Positions 8,878 to 17,538 of a stretch of 64,000 bases of DNA are shown here, one piece after another. Below the pieces are notes generated by a model that saw nothing but the letters and a program-made list of their open reading frames with translations, was not told the DNA's origin and ran no database searches. Within the stretch, counting starts at the first letter, position 1, and the number at the start of each line of letters is the position of its first letter. The DNA is from CAZHAX01 sp964530325 (GTDB lineage Bacteria; Chloroflexota; Anaerolineae; B4-G1), in NCBI GenBank assembly GCA_964530325.1, contig CAZHAX010000003.1, forward strand, positions 90,773 through 154,772, in the 5' to 3' direction. A program made the position numbers and the translations under genes.

Positions 8878-9539
8878 CTGCATACCTCCGGCTCCGGCTC
8901 CGCATCGGGCACAGTATCGGGGTGGAAGCCCGGCCGCCCGTCCTCCCAGGGATCGCGTGCCCACACGGTTCGCTCGTGCGGAGCATCCACGATCTTCTTC
9001 ACCGCCAGAGCCAGAAACAGGGCAGTGATGTACAGCACTGTCGAAGGAGGCTCGCCAAACAGGAGTGGCATGAGTACAACACCTGGTATCCCGAAGTTGA
9101 GCGCCTTGTTCGCGTCCCGCGCAACGACATAGACAAGAATGACCCACAGCGCGCCGGCCAGCGTGGACCAGGGAAGCAGGCCGAGCAGGAAGCCCATCGT
9201 CGTGGCGACGCCCTTGCCACCTCGGAAGCGCAAGAACGGGGAGAACCCGTGGCCAAGCGGGGCGGCGAACCCGCACGCGAGCAGAGCTGTCTGCGAGCTC
9301 CCCAACCTGCTCCCGACCAGGTAGGCGCCAAGCCCCTTGGCGACGTCCAGCACGCCCGCCAGCACTCCCCACCCGGGTCCCACCACGTGGAAGACATTCC
9401 GGGCGCCGACGTTTCCCTCGCCATGCTCGCGGATGTTGATCCCGGCACGCCAGCGAGCAACCAGGAAAGAGAAGGGTATGCCGCCAAGTAGATAGGCGGC
9501 CAGCACGACGAGAAGGTCACGCATCAGCAGACTGCTCAC
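8874..9539 (-). CDS. plsY: Glycerol-3-phosphate acyltransferase PlsY
   Basis: A polytopic membrane enzyme that transfers acyl from acyl-phosphate to glycerol-3-phosphate in phospholipid synthesis. Seen: GGIPFSFLVARW near the N-terminus, the GEGNVGARN motif, and the loop RFRGGKGVATTMG, all hallmarks of the family. Length is 221 residues from GTG 9539, which has AGGAGG five bases upstream; ATG 9524 is a weaker alternative. The 40-residue charged C-terminal tail (DAPHERTVWARDP and onward) is longer than usual. It is coupled to the glycosyltransferase gene by an ATGA overlap, suggesting joint envelope-lipid function. Confidence 0.9.
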   Translation of the reverse strand: MSSLLMRDLLVVLAAYLLGGIPFSFLVARWRAGINIREHGEGNVGARNVFHVVGPGWGVLAGVLDVAKGLGAYLVGSRLGSSQTALLACGFAAPLGHGFSPFLRFRGGKGVATTMGFLLGLLPWSTLAGALWVILVYVVARDANKALNFGIPGVVLMPLLFGEPPSTVLYITALFLALAVKKIVDAPHERTVWARDPWEDGRPGFHPDTVPDAEPEPEVCR

Positions 9540-9829
9540 ACAGGCCTCCTGATGCCAGGCACGAGCCGAAGCCAGCCAGCGTGCCGGACTGTGGTGGACC
9601 CTCCATACCTTCTGGAGGCAGGATTTACTGCTGAGCCGGAGAGAGGCCGAGCTCTTGCCTCCGATGACTGCTGCACTTCGAGCGGGCCATCCATGGAGGC
9701 CGGATGCCCCAATGAGTGCCCCTTGTTCGGCGAGCAAGCGTACCAGAACCGCCGTCCCTGCTCGGCCCGGCGCGGCAGCGTGCGACCTGCCAGGCCCAAG
9801 GGAAGACCACGGCCTGGAGCCGACGGCAG

Positions 9830-9976
9830 CTAGATCTTGCTCTCGATGTTACTGAAGATATTGCCGATACTCGGGCCCAGAACCAACAGGATAATGATCA
9901 CCACAACGGCCACCAGGACGAGAATCAGCGCATACTCAACGAGGCCCTGTCCATCTTCACGCGGTATGAACAACAT
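9830..9976 (-). CDS. Flp/Fap-type type IVb pilin
   Basis: A 48-residue prepilin starting at ATG 9976 with GAGGAG six bases upstream. The prepilin-peptidase site reads EDG followed by QGLVEYALI, which places Glu at +5 and Tyr at +6 of the mature chain, the Flp signature. A single long hydrophobic helix and a short tail ending NIESKI follow. The protein would be processed by a TadV/PilD-type peptidase and assembled into thin adhesive pili. No tad genes are in the window. The open frame upstream of 9976 is ignored because it lacks a ribosome site. Confidence 0.93.
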   Translation of the reverse strand: MLFIPREDGQGLVEYALILVLVAVVVIIILLVLGPSIGNIFSNIESKI

Positions 9977-10261
9977 GCGTTTCTCCTCCTCTTCGGCATA
10001 CGGTGTACTCTGTGCCCATTGGGGACGGCCGGGCCCGCCATCCACACTTAGCCCTCACGCCGCTTCAGGCGCGTCCTGCCGGGGCTAGAGAGCTTCGCCC
10101 ATCGCTCGATTGTACCATAGGCCTGCGCACGAATCAAGCGACACTCCGGTACACCTCCCGCCCGCTTACCCGCAGCAGCCAACCCCGCCTGCAGTCACTG
10201 CAGAGCGATGTTACACCCAAAGGCGTCCCCAGGCAAGTGATGCCGCCAATGTAAACAATAC

Positions 10262-10290
10262 TTGACATCGCGCTGCCGCCATGGTATAAT
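10262..10290 (+). promoter_or_regulatory. Sigma-70 promoter of the HTH regulator gene
   Basis: A consensus -35 TTGACA (10262-10267), a 17-base spacer and a consensus -10 TATAAT (10285-10290), 30 bases before the regulator start. Confidence 0.88.
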
Positions 10291-10306
10291 GTAAATGAAA
10301 CTTTAC
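10291..10306. promoter_or_regulatory. Operator-like inverted repeat downstream of the -10 box
   Basis: GTAAA (10291-10295) and TTTAC (10302-10306) form an inverted repeat directly after the -10 box, over the likely transcription start. A further ATGTAAA copy lies at 10249-10255 upstream of the -35. The arrangement fits autorepression by the HTH protein encoded next (inference). Confidence 0.55.
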
Positions 10307-10320
10307 ATCGAGGTATAGAT

Positions 10321-10539
10321 ATGGACCTCAACAACAGATTGAAGGAGAGACGAATCGAGAAAGGGTACACGCAGGAGTCGCTGGCATGTGAGGTTGGAGT
10401 GACCCGGCAGACGATCATCGCCATAGAGAGGGGCAAGTTCGGCCCCTCGGCACGGCTGGCACTGGCTCTGGCTTCGGCGCTCGACACCTCCGTCGAGGAC
10501 TTGTTCTGGCTCGGAGATAGAAAAGGAGAGACGGAATGA
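10321..10539 (+). CDS. XRE/Cro-CI family HTH transcriptional regulator
   Basis: A 72-residue protein that is almost entirely a helix-turn-helix domain. KERRIEKGYTQESLACEVGV and the recognition helix TRQTIIAIERGKFGP are canonical for the YozG-like subgroup, which lacks an effector domain. ATG 10321 follows GAGG with a suitable spacer. The stop overlaps the next start (ATGA, 10536-10539), so it is cotranslated with a membrane protein. Such HTH plus small membrane protein pairs are common, but their signal is unknown. Autoregulation is suggested by the palindrome in its promoter. Confidence 0.92.
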   Translation: MDLNNRLKERRIEKGYTQESLACEVGVTRQTIIAIERGKFGPSARLALALASALDTSVEDLFWLGDRKGETE

Positions 10540-10922
10540 CTGGGATGAGTCGATACTACGTCACACGCTCGTTGCTGTGCGTAGCCGTCGGAGCCGTGAT
10601 CGGGCTTGGGTTCTCGAATTGGTGGCTTGGCGTCTTGACCGCACTTGCCACATTCGCCTCATTCGTCTGGATAGCGCGCAGCGGCCGCTACGTCGTGCGC
10701 GACGAGACTAGTGCGGCTCCAATGCGAACCGACGAGATGAGCCAGGCAATCCGGACCCGGGCGGCCAGGGACTCCTTCGCGGTGCAGACGCTCTACCTCT
10801 CGGCGCTCGTCATCTGCTTCGGGCTAATCACTCCGGGTGACGTTCCGGTCGAGCTGCTCAGCCTCGCGCTTGCCCTTTCGTTCCTGGTCTACGTGGTCTC
10901 GGATTGGCGGCAGCGACGGTAG
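10536..10922 (+). CDS. Small membrane protein coupled to the HTH regulator
   Basis: A 128-residue protein with about four predicted transmembrane helices in two hairpins: near residues 11-45, then 82-117 after a central charged cytoplasmic segment. It starts at the ATG overlapping the regulator stop. The pattern resembles the DUF2178-like partners of small HTH proteins, but the family assignment is by gene order and topology only. No catalytic motif is present. Confidence 0.8.
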   Translation: MTGMSRYYVTRSLLCVAVGAVIGLGFSNWWLGVLTALATFASFVWIARSGRYVVRDETSAAPMRTDEMSQAIRTRAARDSFAVQTLYLSALVICFGLITPGDVPVELLSLALALSFLVYVVSDWRQRR

Positions 10923-10956
10923 CCCGGCGATGGAGCTGGGACACGGAGGAACTACG

Positions 10957-11676
10957 ATGCGCAAGACTGGTCTTGGACTGCTGGCAATGACGATCTCGCT
11001 TGTGCTGGGCACAGTGATCTCGCTCGGTTCAATGGCGGCGATGCGTGGCCATCTGGAAACTGAGGCGCTCACCAGCCAACCGCTCGCCGCGCCGACGGTG
11101 CTGGTGACCTGCCTCAGCCCGGCTTCGATCGGCTTGGAGGTCGCCGCCATCGCCCTCATCTTCCGCCACAGACGCGGCTTCGGCGCCGAACACGAGCGAA
11201 TGTCCCGTCTGGCAGTGATACTCTACCTGGTCTGGGCGGCCGCCAACCTGCTGGTGTTCCTTCCTCTCTCAATCTTGGGCATGATGAACGGGTCGCGTGC
11301 CCTGGTCCTGGCGGGCCAGTGGGTGAAGGCTACAAGCGCCCTGCTAGCCTTCGCCGTTCCCCTCCTGCTCGTGTTCGGCCTCAGCCACAGATCGCAACGA
11401 GCGCTGCTGGTCCTGGGACTGCTGCTCAGTGCGGTCGGCAGCTTCGGCTCGATCGCGTCAAGCATTGGCACGATGGAGCTGGAGGAGATCGACGCGGGGG
11501 GCATCGCTCTCCACACACCCAGGTGGGACGTCGACTACACAAGCGGCCTCTACCCCATCCTGCTGACGGCCGGGCACGTCGGGGGCTTCGTCTACCTCGG
11601 CGTCTATGCCTCTCTCGCCCGGCGGATGTGGCGTGCCAGCGCCAGCGTCACTGCTCAGAGGGCCACAACCGCCTAG
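10957..11676 (+). CDS. Polytopic membrane protein of unknown function
   Basis: A 239-residue protein with about six hydrophobic segments and no recognisable catalytic or transport motif. The start at ATG 10957 has GGAGGA with a six-base spacer; ATG 10930 is less well placed. It follows the HTH-membrane gene pair by 34 bases on the same strand and is probably the third gene of that operon. The terminator at 11828-11865 would end the transcript. Confidence 0.72.
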   Translation: MRKTGLGLLAMTISLVLGTVISLGSMAAMRGHLETEALTSQPLAAPTVLVTCLSPASIGLEVAAIALIFRHRRGFGAEHERMSRLAVILYLVWAAANLLVFLPLSILGMMNGSRALVLAGQWVKATSALLAFAVPLLLVFGLSHRSQRALLVLGLLLSAVGSFGSIASSIGTMELEEIDAGGIALHTPRWDVDYTSGLYPILLTAGHVGGFVYLGVYASLARRMWRASASVTAQRATTA

Positions 11677-11712
11677 CGCGCTAGACGGAGCGCCGGGACT
11701 CTCCAAGGCCAC

Positions 11713-11742
11713 CTGGCACAAGCGGCAGGTTCGTGGTATAAT
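11713..11742 (+). promoter_or_regulatory. Promoter-like element in front of a gene-free, terminator-ended stretch
   Basis: A perfect -10 TATAAT lies at 11737-11742. CTGGCA (11713-11718) is a weak -35 with an 18-base spacer. No reading frame with a ribosome site follows before the terminator. Confidence 0.5.
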
Positions 11743-11748
11743 CCCGGC

Positions 11749-11866
11749 CGCTCAGACCTGGCCTCCGACTCCCACGCATGGGCTCTGGCCTCACCCCGCC
11801 CTGAGGCTACGAGGCATAGGCAGAGCAGGACGGCGCTGGCCTCCCCGGTCAGCGCCGTCCTTATTC
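11749..11866 (+). ncRNA. Candidate small RNA of about 115 bases
   Basis: This occupies most of the 371-base gap between the membrane protein (ends 11676) and the convergent gene (ends 12048). It lies between a TATAAT box and a strong intrinsic terminator. The stretch can form two small hairpins, CCCA/TGGG around 11777-11788 and GCCTCA/TGAGGC around 11791-11810, before the terminator stem. No coding frame of note is present. It does not match SRP RNA, 6S RNA, tmRNA or RNase P signatures that I can recognise. An alternative is simply the 3' end of the upstream operon transcript. The rest of the gap shows nothing. Confidence 0.4.
11828..11865 (+). terminator. Intrinsic terminator
   Basis: A perfect 11-bp stem (GGACGGCGCTG at 11828-11838 with CAGCGCCGTCC at 11850-11860) is followed by TTATT. 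Orientation is plus, ending the 10.3-11.7 kb operon and/or the candidate small RNA. Confidence 0.85.
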
Positions 11867-12047
11867 AGGCCCCTGTCGCTCGGTTGCCCGGCGCTCCCCA
11901 GACGCAGACCGCCCCAGGGTCTTCCGGCCCCGAGGCGGCGCTCCTTGCTGACGGCTTCGCGGTCCGCGGCGGTGGTGCCGCGCTAGATGATTCTCATTGA
12001 CAATCTCTCAACCGAAGCCGGCAGCTCGTCTCAGTCGGCCAGGTCAC

Positions 12048-13262
12048 TCACTCGTCGCCCGACTCCTCCGGGTTGCCCCCAGGGCCCCAGCCCTGCGCGT
12101 GGTCGGGCATGCCGTGGACCTTGTCTTTCGGCTTCTTGTCCTTCCCACGGCCGCCGCCATTTTCGTCGTCACCGTCGAGGTCGAGCCCGGCCATTGCCTC
12201 GTCCTTCGCCAGCTCCGCGTCTCCGAGGCACTCCTCGTACGCAGCCTCGAGGGCTTCGATCTCCGCTTCCACTGCTTCCAGTTCGGCCTGCAGCTGTTCC
12301 CGCCGCTCTTCGGCGTCCTCCGCGTCCGAACGAGCCAGCTCGCGGATCTGCTCCTGCAGCGCCTTACGCTGGGCGCGCAGGCTCTCGCGCGTCTCGTGGA
12401 ACTCGGCGCGGCAGGCCTCCATCTCGGCCCTGAAGGCCTCCTGGATCGTCGCGGGCTCCTCGTTGCCTTCACGATCCCTCAGGTGCCCCACGCCGAGCAC
12501 CGACGGCTTGCCGTATTGCTCAAACAGCTGGCCCATCCCGGTGCCGGACTGGAGCGCCTCGACCAGCTCCTCCACCGACGCTCCACACGGGCCCTCTTCA
12601 GCCTCACACGCCTCGGCCGATTCCGCCGCGATGGCGTACACCTTGACCAGGACTCCGAAGCCTATCCCATCTTCGTGATAGACTCCGATGTCGTCCGCTA
12701 TCTCGACGACGCTGGCCCCACCTTCATCGTCAACCTTGAGTCGCCATGCGACCCCCAGCGTCTCCAAAGCCACGGCCAGCCTGTCGGCCAGCTCAGCCTC
12801 CTCGGTCGTAATGTCGACCGGCTCCTGTAGACCCTCAACGGCCAATGTGACCGAGTAGGTCCCATCTTCGTCGTCGACCACAGAGAGGACAGTCGCGGCC
12901 GTGCCCTCCTCTTCGTCGGACCAGGACCACTCGCCTTCCTCGTCCTGCATGGCCCAGACCTGAAGAGCTTCGAGCGCCTCGCGGAGCTCGCCGGCGCTGA
13001 CGTCGCCGAAGTAAGATCCGATGAGCCCATAGGTGGGATGCTCGTACTCGCCCTCGAGAATCACGGTGCACTGGCCGGCTTCCGTCTCCACCGTCACCAT
13101 GCCGGCCTCGTCGACGTCGACGACCGTGCCGGCGACGGCATCCCGCTCGCAGGGCGGGATCTCATCCCCCGGCTCCCCCTGGGCGACGACCACGGCCGGG
13201 AGCGCCGTTATGATGGCCGCCATCATGACCAACGCCAACACCCGTCTCGCCTTCGCGTCCAT
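12048..13262 (-). CDS. Secreted acidic protein with a C-terminal coiled coil
   Basis: A 404-residue exported protein. A signal peptide (about residues 1-27, ending VVVAQ) is followed by a beta-rich acidic region with a VAGTVVDVDEAGMVTVE strand pair, as in the small DUF5666-like domains. A Glu/Arg-rich coiled coil (about residues 285-350) and a Gly/Lys/Asp-rich tail end the chain. ATG 13262 has AGGAGG upstream. Similar proteins occur widely in Chloroflexota, but no activity is known to me. It is convergent with the 10-12 kb operon. Confidence 0.78.
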   Translation of the reverse strand: MDAKARRVLALVMMAAIITALPAVVVAQGEPGDEIPPCERDAVAGTVVDVDEAGMVTVETEAGQCTVILEGEYEHPTYGLIGSYFGDVSAGELREALEALQVWAMQDEEGEWSWSDEEEGTAATVLSVVDDEDGTYSVTLAVEGLQEPVDITTEEAELADRLAVALETLGVAWRLKVDDEGGASVVEIADDIGVYHEDGIGFGVLVKVYAIAAESAEACEAEEGPCGASVEELVEALQSGTGMGQLFEQYGKPSVLGVGHLRDREGNEEPATIQEAFRAEMEACRAEFHETRESLRAQRKALQEQIRELARSDAEDAEERREQLQAELEAVEAEIEALEAAYEECLGDAELAKDEAMAGLDLDGDDENGGGRGKDKKPKDKVHGMPDHAQGWGPGGNPEESGDE

Positions 13263-13468
13263 CGATATCGCCTCCTGGCCATCTCTAGGCTCACGCGGGA
13301 GCGTTAGCAGCCCGTCTGTACGCTTCTCTGCACTTCAACTAACGTGTACAATAGCCACCAGACACGGTGTTGCGGGCGGTACTCCGGTACTGATGCCGTT
13401 CCGTTCTCGGCTAAGCGTCGTTATACTGAATGGACAGCCTGCCCTGAGGTCAAAAGGAAGGTGTGCTC

Positions 13469-14407
13469 ATGCGGCGCATACTCTTGCCTCTGCTGATGGC
13501 CGCCTCGTGTATCGCCTGCTCGTTGGTTCGGGAGTCCGAACCAGCCGTGGATTCCGGCGGTGACGGGGAGTCCTATGCTGGCCTGGGACTGCAAGTCTTC
13601 CCAGGCTATCAGGCGTGCTTCGAGCTGCGCTTCGACGGGACGTACAGCTGGCGCTACCGTCTGGAGACTGCAGTGGATGGACAGGTAACCGAGCAGCAGC
13701 TACATCTCGAGGGATTGAGCGAGGCGCTGGACCCCGGCGACATACGCGCCGTCCTCGATCCGGACAGGGTCAGTATGCGCGGGCCGGGGACCGACGATCA
13801 ATGCCTGTCCTTCCCCGCCGATCCGGATGCGAGCTTGAGCTTCCTCACCCCGGACGATCTGTTTGAACCGAGTGCATTCGACGCTTCGCTGGTTACCGTA
13901 GGCACTGGCGAGGTCGCCGGGCGGGAGGCCACTCAGTACGCGCTATCTCAGACGATCCTGGACGGCTGGACCGACATCGATGTCCACATCTGGCTCGACG
14001 AGATCACCGGCGCTGTGCTGCGGTACGAGCTTTCCGCCCAGGGTGACGATCCCCTGTTCGATGCTGGCAGCGGGCTCATCAGCGGAGAGTTCGTGGTCCG
14101 AGACATAGGATCTCAGGACATCGACCCTATCCCCGGCTGCGAGATCGAACTGCCGCTGCCGCCTGAGGCGGATCGGGTCACCAAGCTGCCAGGGCTGATT
14201 TCCTTTGAGGCGGACGTGTCTTCCGCCAGCATGATCGTCTTCTACGAAGTCGCTCTGCCCGACGAGGGTTGGGAGGAACTGGCCGAGCCGCAGATCGGCA
14301 CTGATGGAACACTGCTTAGCTACGGCCGGGGAGACGAAAGGCTCGACATCAGTATCGAAGCCCGCGCCGATGCCATCCGTGTGGAACTCTGGGTATCCAC
14401 GCAATAG
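13469..14407 (+). CDS. Lipoprotein of unknown function, LolA/LppX-like size
   Basis: A 312-residue lipoprotein. The signal is MRRILLPLLMAASCIACS, with a likely acylated Cys at residue 18. The mature part is beta-rich, with patterns such as AGREATQYALSQ and VHIWLDEITGAVLRYEL. These recall LolA/LppX-type lipoprotein or lipid carriers, in which a modified cargo is read as a beta half-barrel; this link is weak. ATG 13469 is preferred over GTG 13463 because AAGGAAGG lies seven bases upstream. A -10-like TATACT is at 13422-13427. The ECF sigma gene follows. Confidence 0.75.
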   Translation: MRRILLPLLMAASCIACSLVRESEPAVDSGGDGESYAGLGLQVFPGYQACFELRFDGTYSWRYRLETAVDGQVTEQQLHLEGLSEALDPGDIRAVLDPDRVSMRGPGTDDQCLSFPADPDASLSFLTPDDLFEPSAFDASLVTVGTGEVAGREATQYALSQTILDGWTDIDVHIWLDEITGAVLRYELSAQGDDPLFDAGSGLISGEFVVRDIGSQDIDPIPGCEIELPLPPEADRVTKLPGLISFEADVSSASMIVFYEVALPDEGWEELAEPQIGTDGTLLSYGRGDERLDISIEARADAIRVELWVSTQ

Positions 14408-14584
14408 CAGCCCGGGCTGGCTGACTGCGGCGCCCGTCGCCCGGCCGGACCTCCTGTCTTGCTGTTCTCTTCCGACGCCGGCGTCCGGCGGCATGCTGGC
14501 GGCAGACCCGCGACCGGCGCCGGGCCACATACCGCAGGTGCCCAAGCCTCACCTGATGCGTACACCGCCGCGGGGGACGCGCGC

Positions 14585-15154
14585 ATGTCCAGAGACGAAG
14601 CCGAACTGATTCGGCAGGCCAAGAGGGGCGACGCTGCCGCCTTCTCTGAGATCTATCGCCGCTGCCATCCAGCCATATACCGCTACATCGTATTGCGCGT
14701 CGGCAGCGCCGCCGTCGCCGAGGACCTCTCCAGCGAAGTATTCGTGCGTTTGGTCGACAAGATCGATCGTTTCCAGTACCGCGGCCGCCCACTGCTGGCC
14801 TGGCTCTTTACCATCGCCCGCAATCTGGTGGCCGATCACCACCGCCGCGCCGGCCGATACACCTCAGTCGAACTGGACGAGCAGACAGCAGCTCCTGGCA
14901 CTGGCCCCGAGACCAGGGCCGAACAGCGCCTGGCCGAGCTGGGCCTGGTCGCGGCCGTCGCCAAGCTTCCAGACGCTCAGAGGCAGGTCATCTTACTCAA
15001 GTTCGCCCAGGGGATGGACAACGCGTCCGTAGCCGCAATCATGGGCAGGTCCGTTGGCGCGGTCAAGGAGTTGCAGCGCCGGGCACTGGCGAAACTCCGT
15101 GGCGCCCTCCTGGAGGAGGAGCAGGAGAGCTGGGTGGGCAACGGAAAGAGGTGA
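14585..15154 (+). CDS. RNA polymerase sigma factor, ECF type
   Basis: A 189-residue sigma-70 family protein. Region 2 is seen in GDAAAFSEIYRRCHPAIYRY and AEDLSSEVFVRLVDKI; region 4 in KLPDAQRQVILLKFAQGM followed by the VAAIMGRSVGAVKEL helix-turn-helix. No anti-sigma gene of standard type follows. Instead come a small unknown protein and a membrane FecR-domain protein, which may take the anti-sigma role. ATG 14585 is chosen because family sequence begins there (MSRDEAELIRQAK); the frame extends upstream without conserved sequence. Confidence 0.93.
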   Translation: MSRDEAELIRQAKRGDAAAFSEIYRRCHPAIYRYIVLRVGSAAVAEDLSSEVFVRLVDKIDRFQYRGRPLLAWLFTIARNLVADHHRRAGRYTSVELDEQTAAPGTGPETRAEQRLAELGLVAAVAKLPDAQRQVILLKFAQGMDNASVAAIMGRSVGAVKELQRRALAKLRGALLEEEQESWVGNGKR

Positions 15155-15354
15155 CCGGGGATGGTCTTGGTCGGGGCACTGCCGGGCGATGTCACCGGCT
15201 GCAGGGCGCACCCAATGGATACTACTGCTTGTTCCGGCGGCAGGCGCGGGGTTCCCAGGCCGTGATTGCTCGGGCGATCCGTGGCTTTCTGGCCACTGCT
15301 TCGTTAGACCTACTAGAAGGACAGACTGTATCGCGCACGAGCGCGGGTAGCCCG

Positions 15355-15603
15355 ATGGTTGAGTTCCGAGCAGCAGATTCTCTTGCCGAGGCATTGTTCA
15401 GCCTGCCCGAGCCCTGGCGCGGCCGCTTCCTCATCTTCCTGGCAGATCGCGCCACTCGCTGGGCCTGGAACGGGAGAACACCCACACGCAAAGAGGTAGC
15501 AGATTGGCTGGGAGATGACCATCTGTATGAAGCGCTGGCATTGATGCTCTACACCTGGCAGGGCTTGCCGGTGCGCAAGAGCTATCTGTTGCCATTGCTC
15601 TAG
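15355..15603 (+). CDS. Small soluble protein between sigma factor and FecR gene
   Basis: An 82-residue protein from ATG 15355, with good protein character (LPEPWRGRFLIFLADRATRW, then TPTRKEVADWLGDDHLYEAL). The frame is open back to GTG 15151, overlapping the sigma stop, and that start would give 150 residues. The extra part looks non-coding, and neither start has a strong ribosome site. I do not recognise a family. Its position between an ECF sigma gene and a FecR-domain gene suggests a regulatory accessory. Confidence 0.6.
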   Translation: MVEFRAADSLAEALFSLPEPWRGRFLIFLADRATRWAWNGRTPTRKEVADWLGDDHLYEALALMLYTWQGLPVRKSYLLPLL

Positions 15604-15617
15604 ATCAGGCTTCTTTG

Positions 15618-16721
15618 ATGGAACACGGTATCAGCGACGTAGTGGACGAGTGCCTGACGGTCGTCAGGCCAGACCGGGCACGGCTGGAGGAGTGCGTCGA
15701 CCGCCACCCAGAGCACGCCGGCGAGCTGCGTGGGATGCTGGAGGTCGGGCTGCGCCTATTCCGGGCGCGCTGGCCCATCTGTAGATCCGCTGCTGTCGCC
15801 GCCGGAGAGCGCAAGATGCTAGAGGCCCTCGCCGCGAAGCAGCGGTCGGGGACATCTGCTCTGTGGGAGAGATGGTACCATCTGCCGCTGGCCGGGCCGG
15901 CCTGGCTGGCGGCCGCAGCAGGGGCCGCCCTGGCCATCTGTATCCTCGGCGGCCTGCTCGCCAGCGGATGGCTGGGCGCGGAGCAGCCTGTCGCAGGAAC
16001 GCTCGGCTACGTTTCTGGCCTGGTCGAGGTACGCTCTCTTGGCAGCGAAGCATGGACCCCGGTAGCGACCGGCGATGGCCTGCTAGACGGGGACCGAATC
16101 CGCACGCGGGAATCCGCCTACGCGCTGCTCGTCTTCGCTGATCGCAGCGAGACCTGGCTTGAGCCCAATACAGAGCTGACCCTGGCGCGGACATCGTATG
16201 CCCCAGGCGGCGAGCGAACGGAGATCGCGCTCTACCAATGGGTGGGCGACACGTACAGCGGGGTGCAGCCGGCGGCCGATCCGGACTCCCTCTTCCAGAT
16301 CGAGACCGCGGCCGCCGTCGTGACCGTCCGAGGGACGCAGTTCGTGGTTGACGTCGAGGCCGACGGGAGTACCCGCGTAGCAGTGGCCAAGGGCCAGGTC
16401 GACGTCACCGCACAGGATGTGACCGTGGATCTGAGTACTGGTGAAGAGACTGACGTGCAGCCCCACGAGCCTCCTGCTCCGGGCCGCCCAGTGCCCGGCC
16501 ACGTGGACCGGCCAATACCGCCGGGCCTCGATCGCACCCCTCTTCCGCCCGGCCTGGCCAAGACGCTGCAGCCCCCAGGTCTAATGAAGACGCATCAGCC
16601 TCCAGGGCAGAATAGGACGCCGAAGCCAACGAAGACGCCGAAGCCGACGAAGACACCCAGGCCGACGAGAACGCCGCGACCGACGAGAACACCCCGGCCG
16701 ACAGGGACCCCGAAGCCCTAG
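15618..16721 (+). CDS. Membrane-anchored FecR-domain protein with Thr-Pro-Lys/Arg repeat tail
   Basis: A 367-residue protein. A cytoplasmic N-terminal region (about 90 residues, possible sigma-binding part) precedes one transmembrane helix (AAAAGAALAICILGGLLASG). The extracytoplasmic FecR domain follows, seen in GYVSGLVEVRSLG, GDGLLDGDRIRTRESAYALL and AAAVVTVRGTQFVVDV. The C-terminus has PPGL-type repeats and then TPKPTKTPRPTRTP-type repeats. Being downstream of an ECF sigma factor, it probably acts as the membrane-bound anti-sigma or signal-transducing partner. ATG 15618 is preferred to TTG 15615. Confidence 0.85.
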   Translation: MEHGISDVVDECLTVVRPDRARLEECVDRHPEHAGELRGMLEVGLRLFRARWPICRSAAVAAGERKMLEALAAKQRSGTSALWERWYHLPLAGPAWLAAAAGAALAICILGGLLASGWLGAEQPVAGTLGYVSGLVEVRSLGSEAWTPVATGDGLLDGDRIRTRESAYALLVFADRSETWLEPNTELTLARTSYAPGGERTEIALYQWVGDTYSGVQPAADPDSLFQIETAAAVVTVRGTQFVVDVEADGSTRVAVAKGQVDVTAQDVTVDLSTGEETDVQPHEPPAPGRPVPGHVDRPIPPGLDRTPLPPGLAKTLQPPGLMKTHQPPGQNRTPKPTKTPKPTKTPRPTRTPRPTRTPRPTGTPKP

Positions 16722-16844
16722 GAGCCCTGCAGCAGCAGGACGAGGCGGTCCGGCCCGCCAATGCCAACCAAGTGCCCCCCACGGTCGGGCGCCGAAACAG
16801 AAGGCCCTAGGTCTGTCCGGCGCGCCGGCGAAGACGCGAACCCG

Positions 16845-17276
16845 CTACTCCAGGAACTCCGGCGGGAGGCAGTCCTCAAGCTCACCCAGCGCCGAGGGGT
16901 TGAGTATTCCGAGATCTTGCACGACCAACTCCCCATCCACCTCGAGCGAGAACAGCCCTATCGGGACGCCTCCCCCGTCCTGCGGCCCGTAGACGAAGAC
17001 ATCGACCAGGCCGTCCCCCCACTCGCACTGGCCATGGTACCGGGCGTCGGACAGCGCGTCGACCGCATCGCCGCGAAGGTCGCCCGGGGAGACGCGGGAA
17101 CGGACCCCATCGAGGTACTCGTTCGTGGGAAAGAGCACGTCGACTGGAGGAAGACTGTCCGCGCCCCCCAGGTAGCCCAGAGCCAGGACCACTCCAAGGA
17201 CGCTGCCTACGACAAGCAGTGCAACAAGGAGTATGGTGACACTCGTCCGCACGCCGCAGCCGGACCGACCACTCAT
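16845..17276 (-). CDS. Membrane-anchored secreted protein of unknown function
   Basis: A 143-residue protein with an N-terminal hydrophobic helix (VTILLVALLVVGSVLGVVLA) serving as uncleaved anchor or signal peptide. A small acidic extracytoplasmic domain with two Cys residues follows. ATG 17276 has GAGGT seven bases upstream. No family recognised. It is convergent with the FecR gene and divergent from the esterase gene. Confidence 0.68.
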   Translation of the reverse strand: MSGRSGCGVRTSVTILLVALLVVGSVLGVVLALGYLGGADSLPPVDVLFPTNEYLDGVRSRVSPGDLRGDAVDALSDARYHGQCEWGDGLVDVFVYGPQDGGGVPIGLFSLEVDGELVVQDLGILNPSALGELEDCLPPEFLE

Positions 17277-17538
17277 CCGCCGACCTCAGCCTCTACTGAC
17301 ACACATCCACTGTTGACCCGCGCGTGCCAGCGCTCTGTGTCTCGACACGCTTGCGCCAGCCCCAGCCCGACAGCGGGATGCTACACCGGATCGGGCGGTC
17401 GCGCAAGCGGACAGCTCACGATTGCCTGGTGGCAGATCGTCCTCATCGCTCCGGCGCCGGCCTCGAACGGCCGTGCAGAATGAGAGATCCTGTGGTAGAC
17501 TGGGCCCGGCAGGCCCCAGCAATACAGCAGGAGGATCG

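Noticed and set aside
8884..9372. Extension of the glycosyltransferase gene to 557 residues
   Set aside because: It would overlap plsY in another frame; the ATGA overlap and GGAGGT fix the start at 8877.
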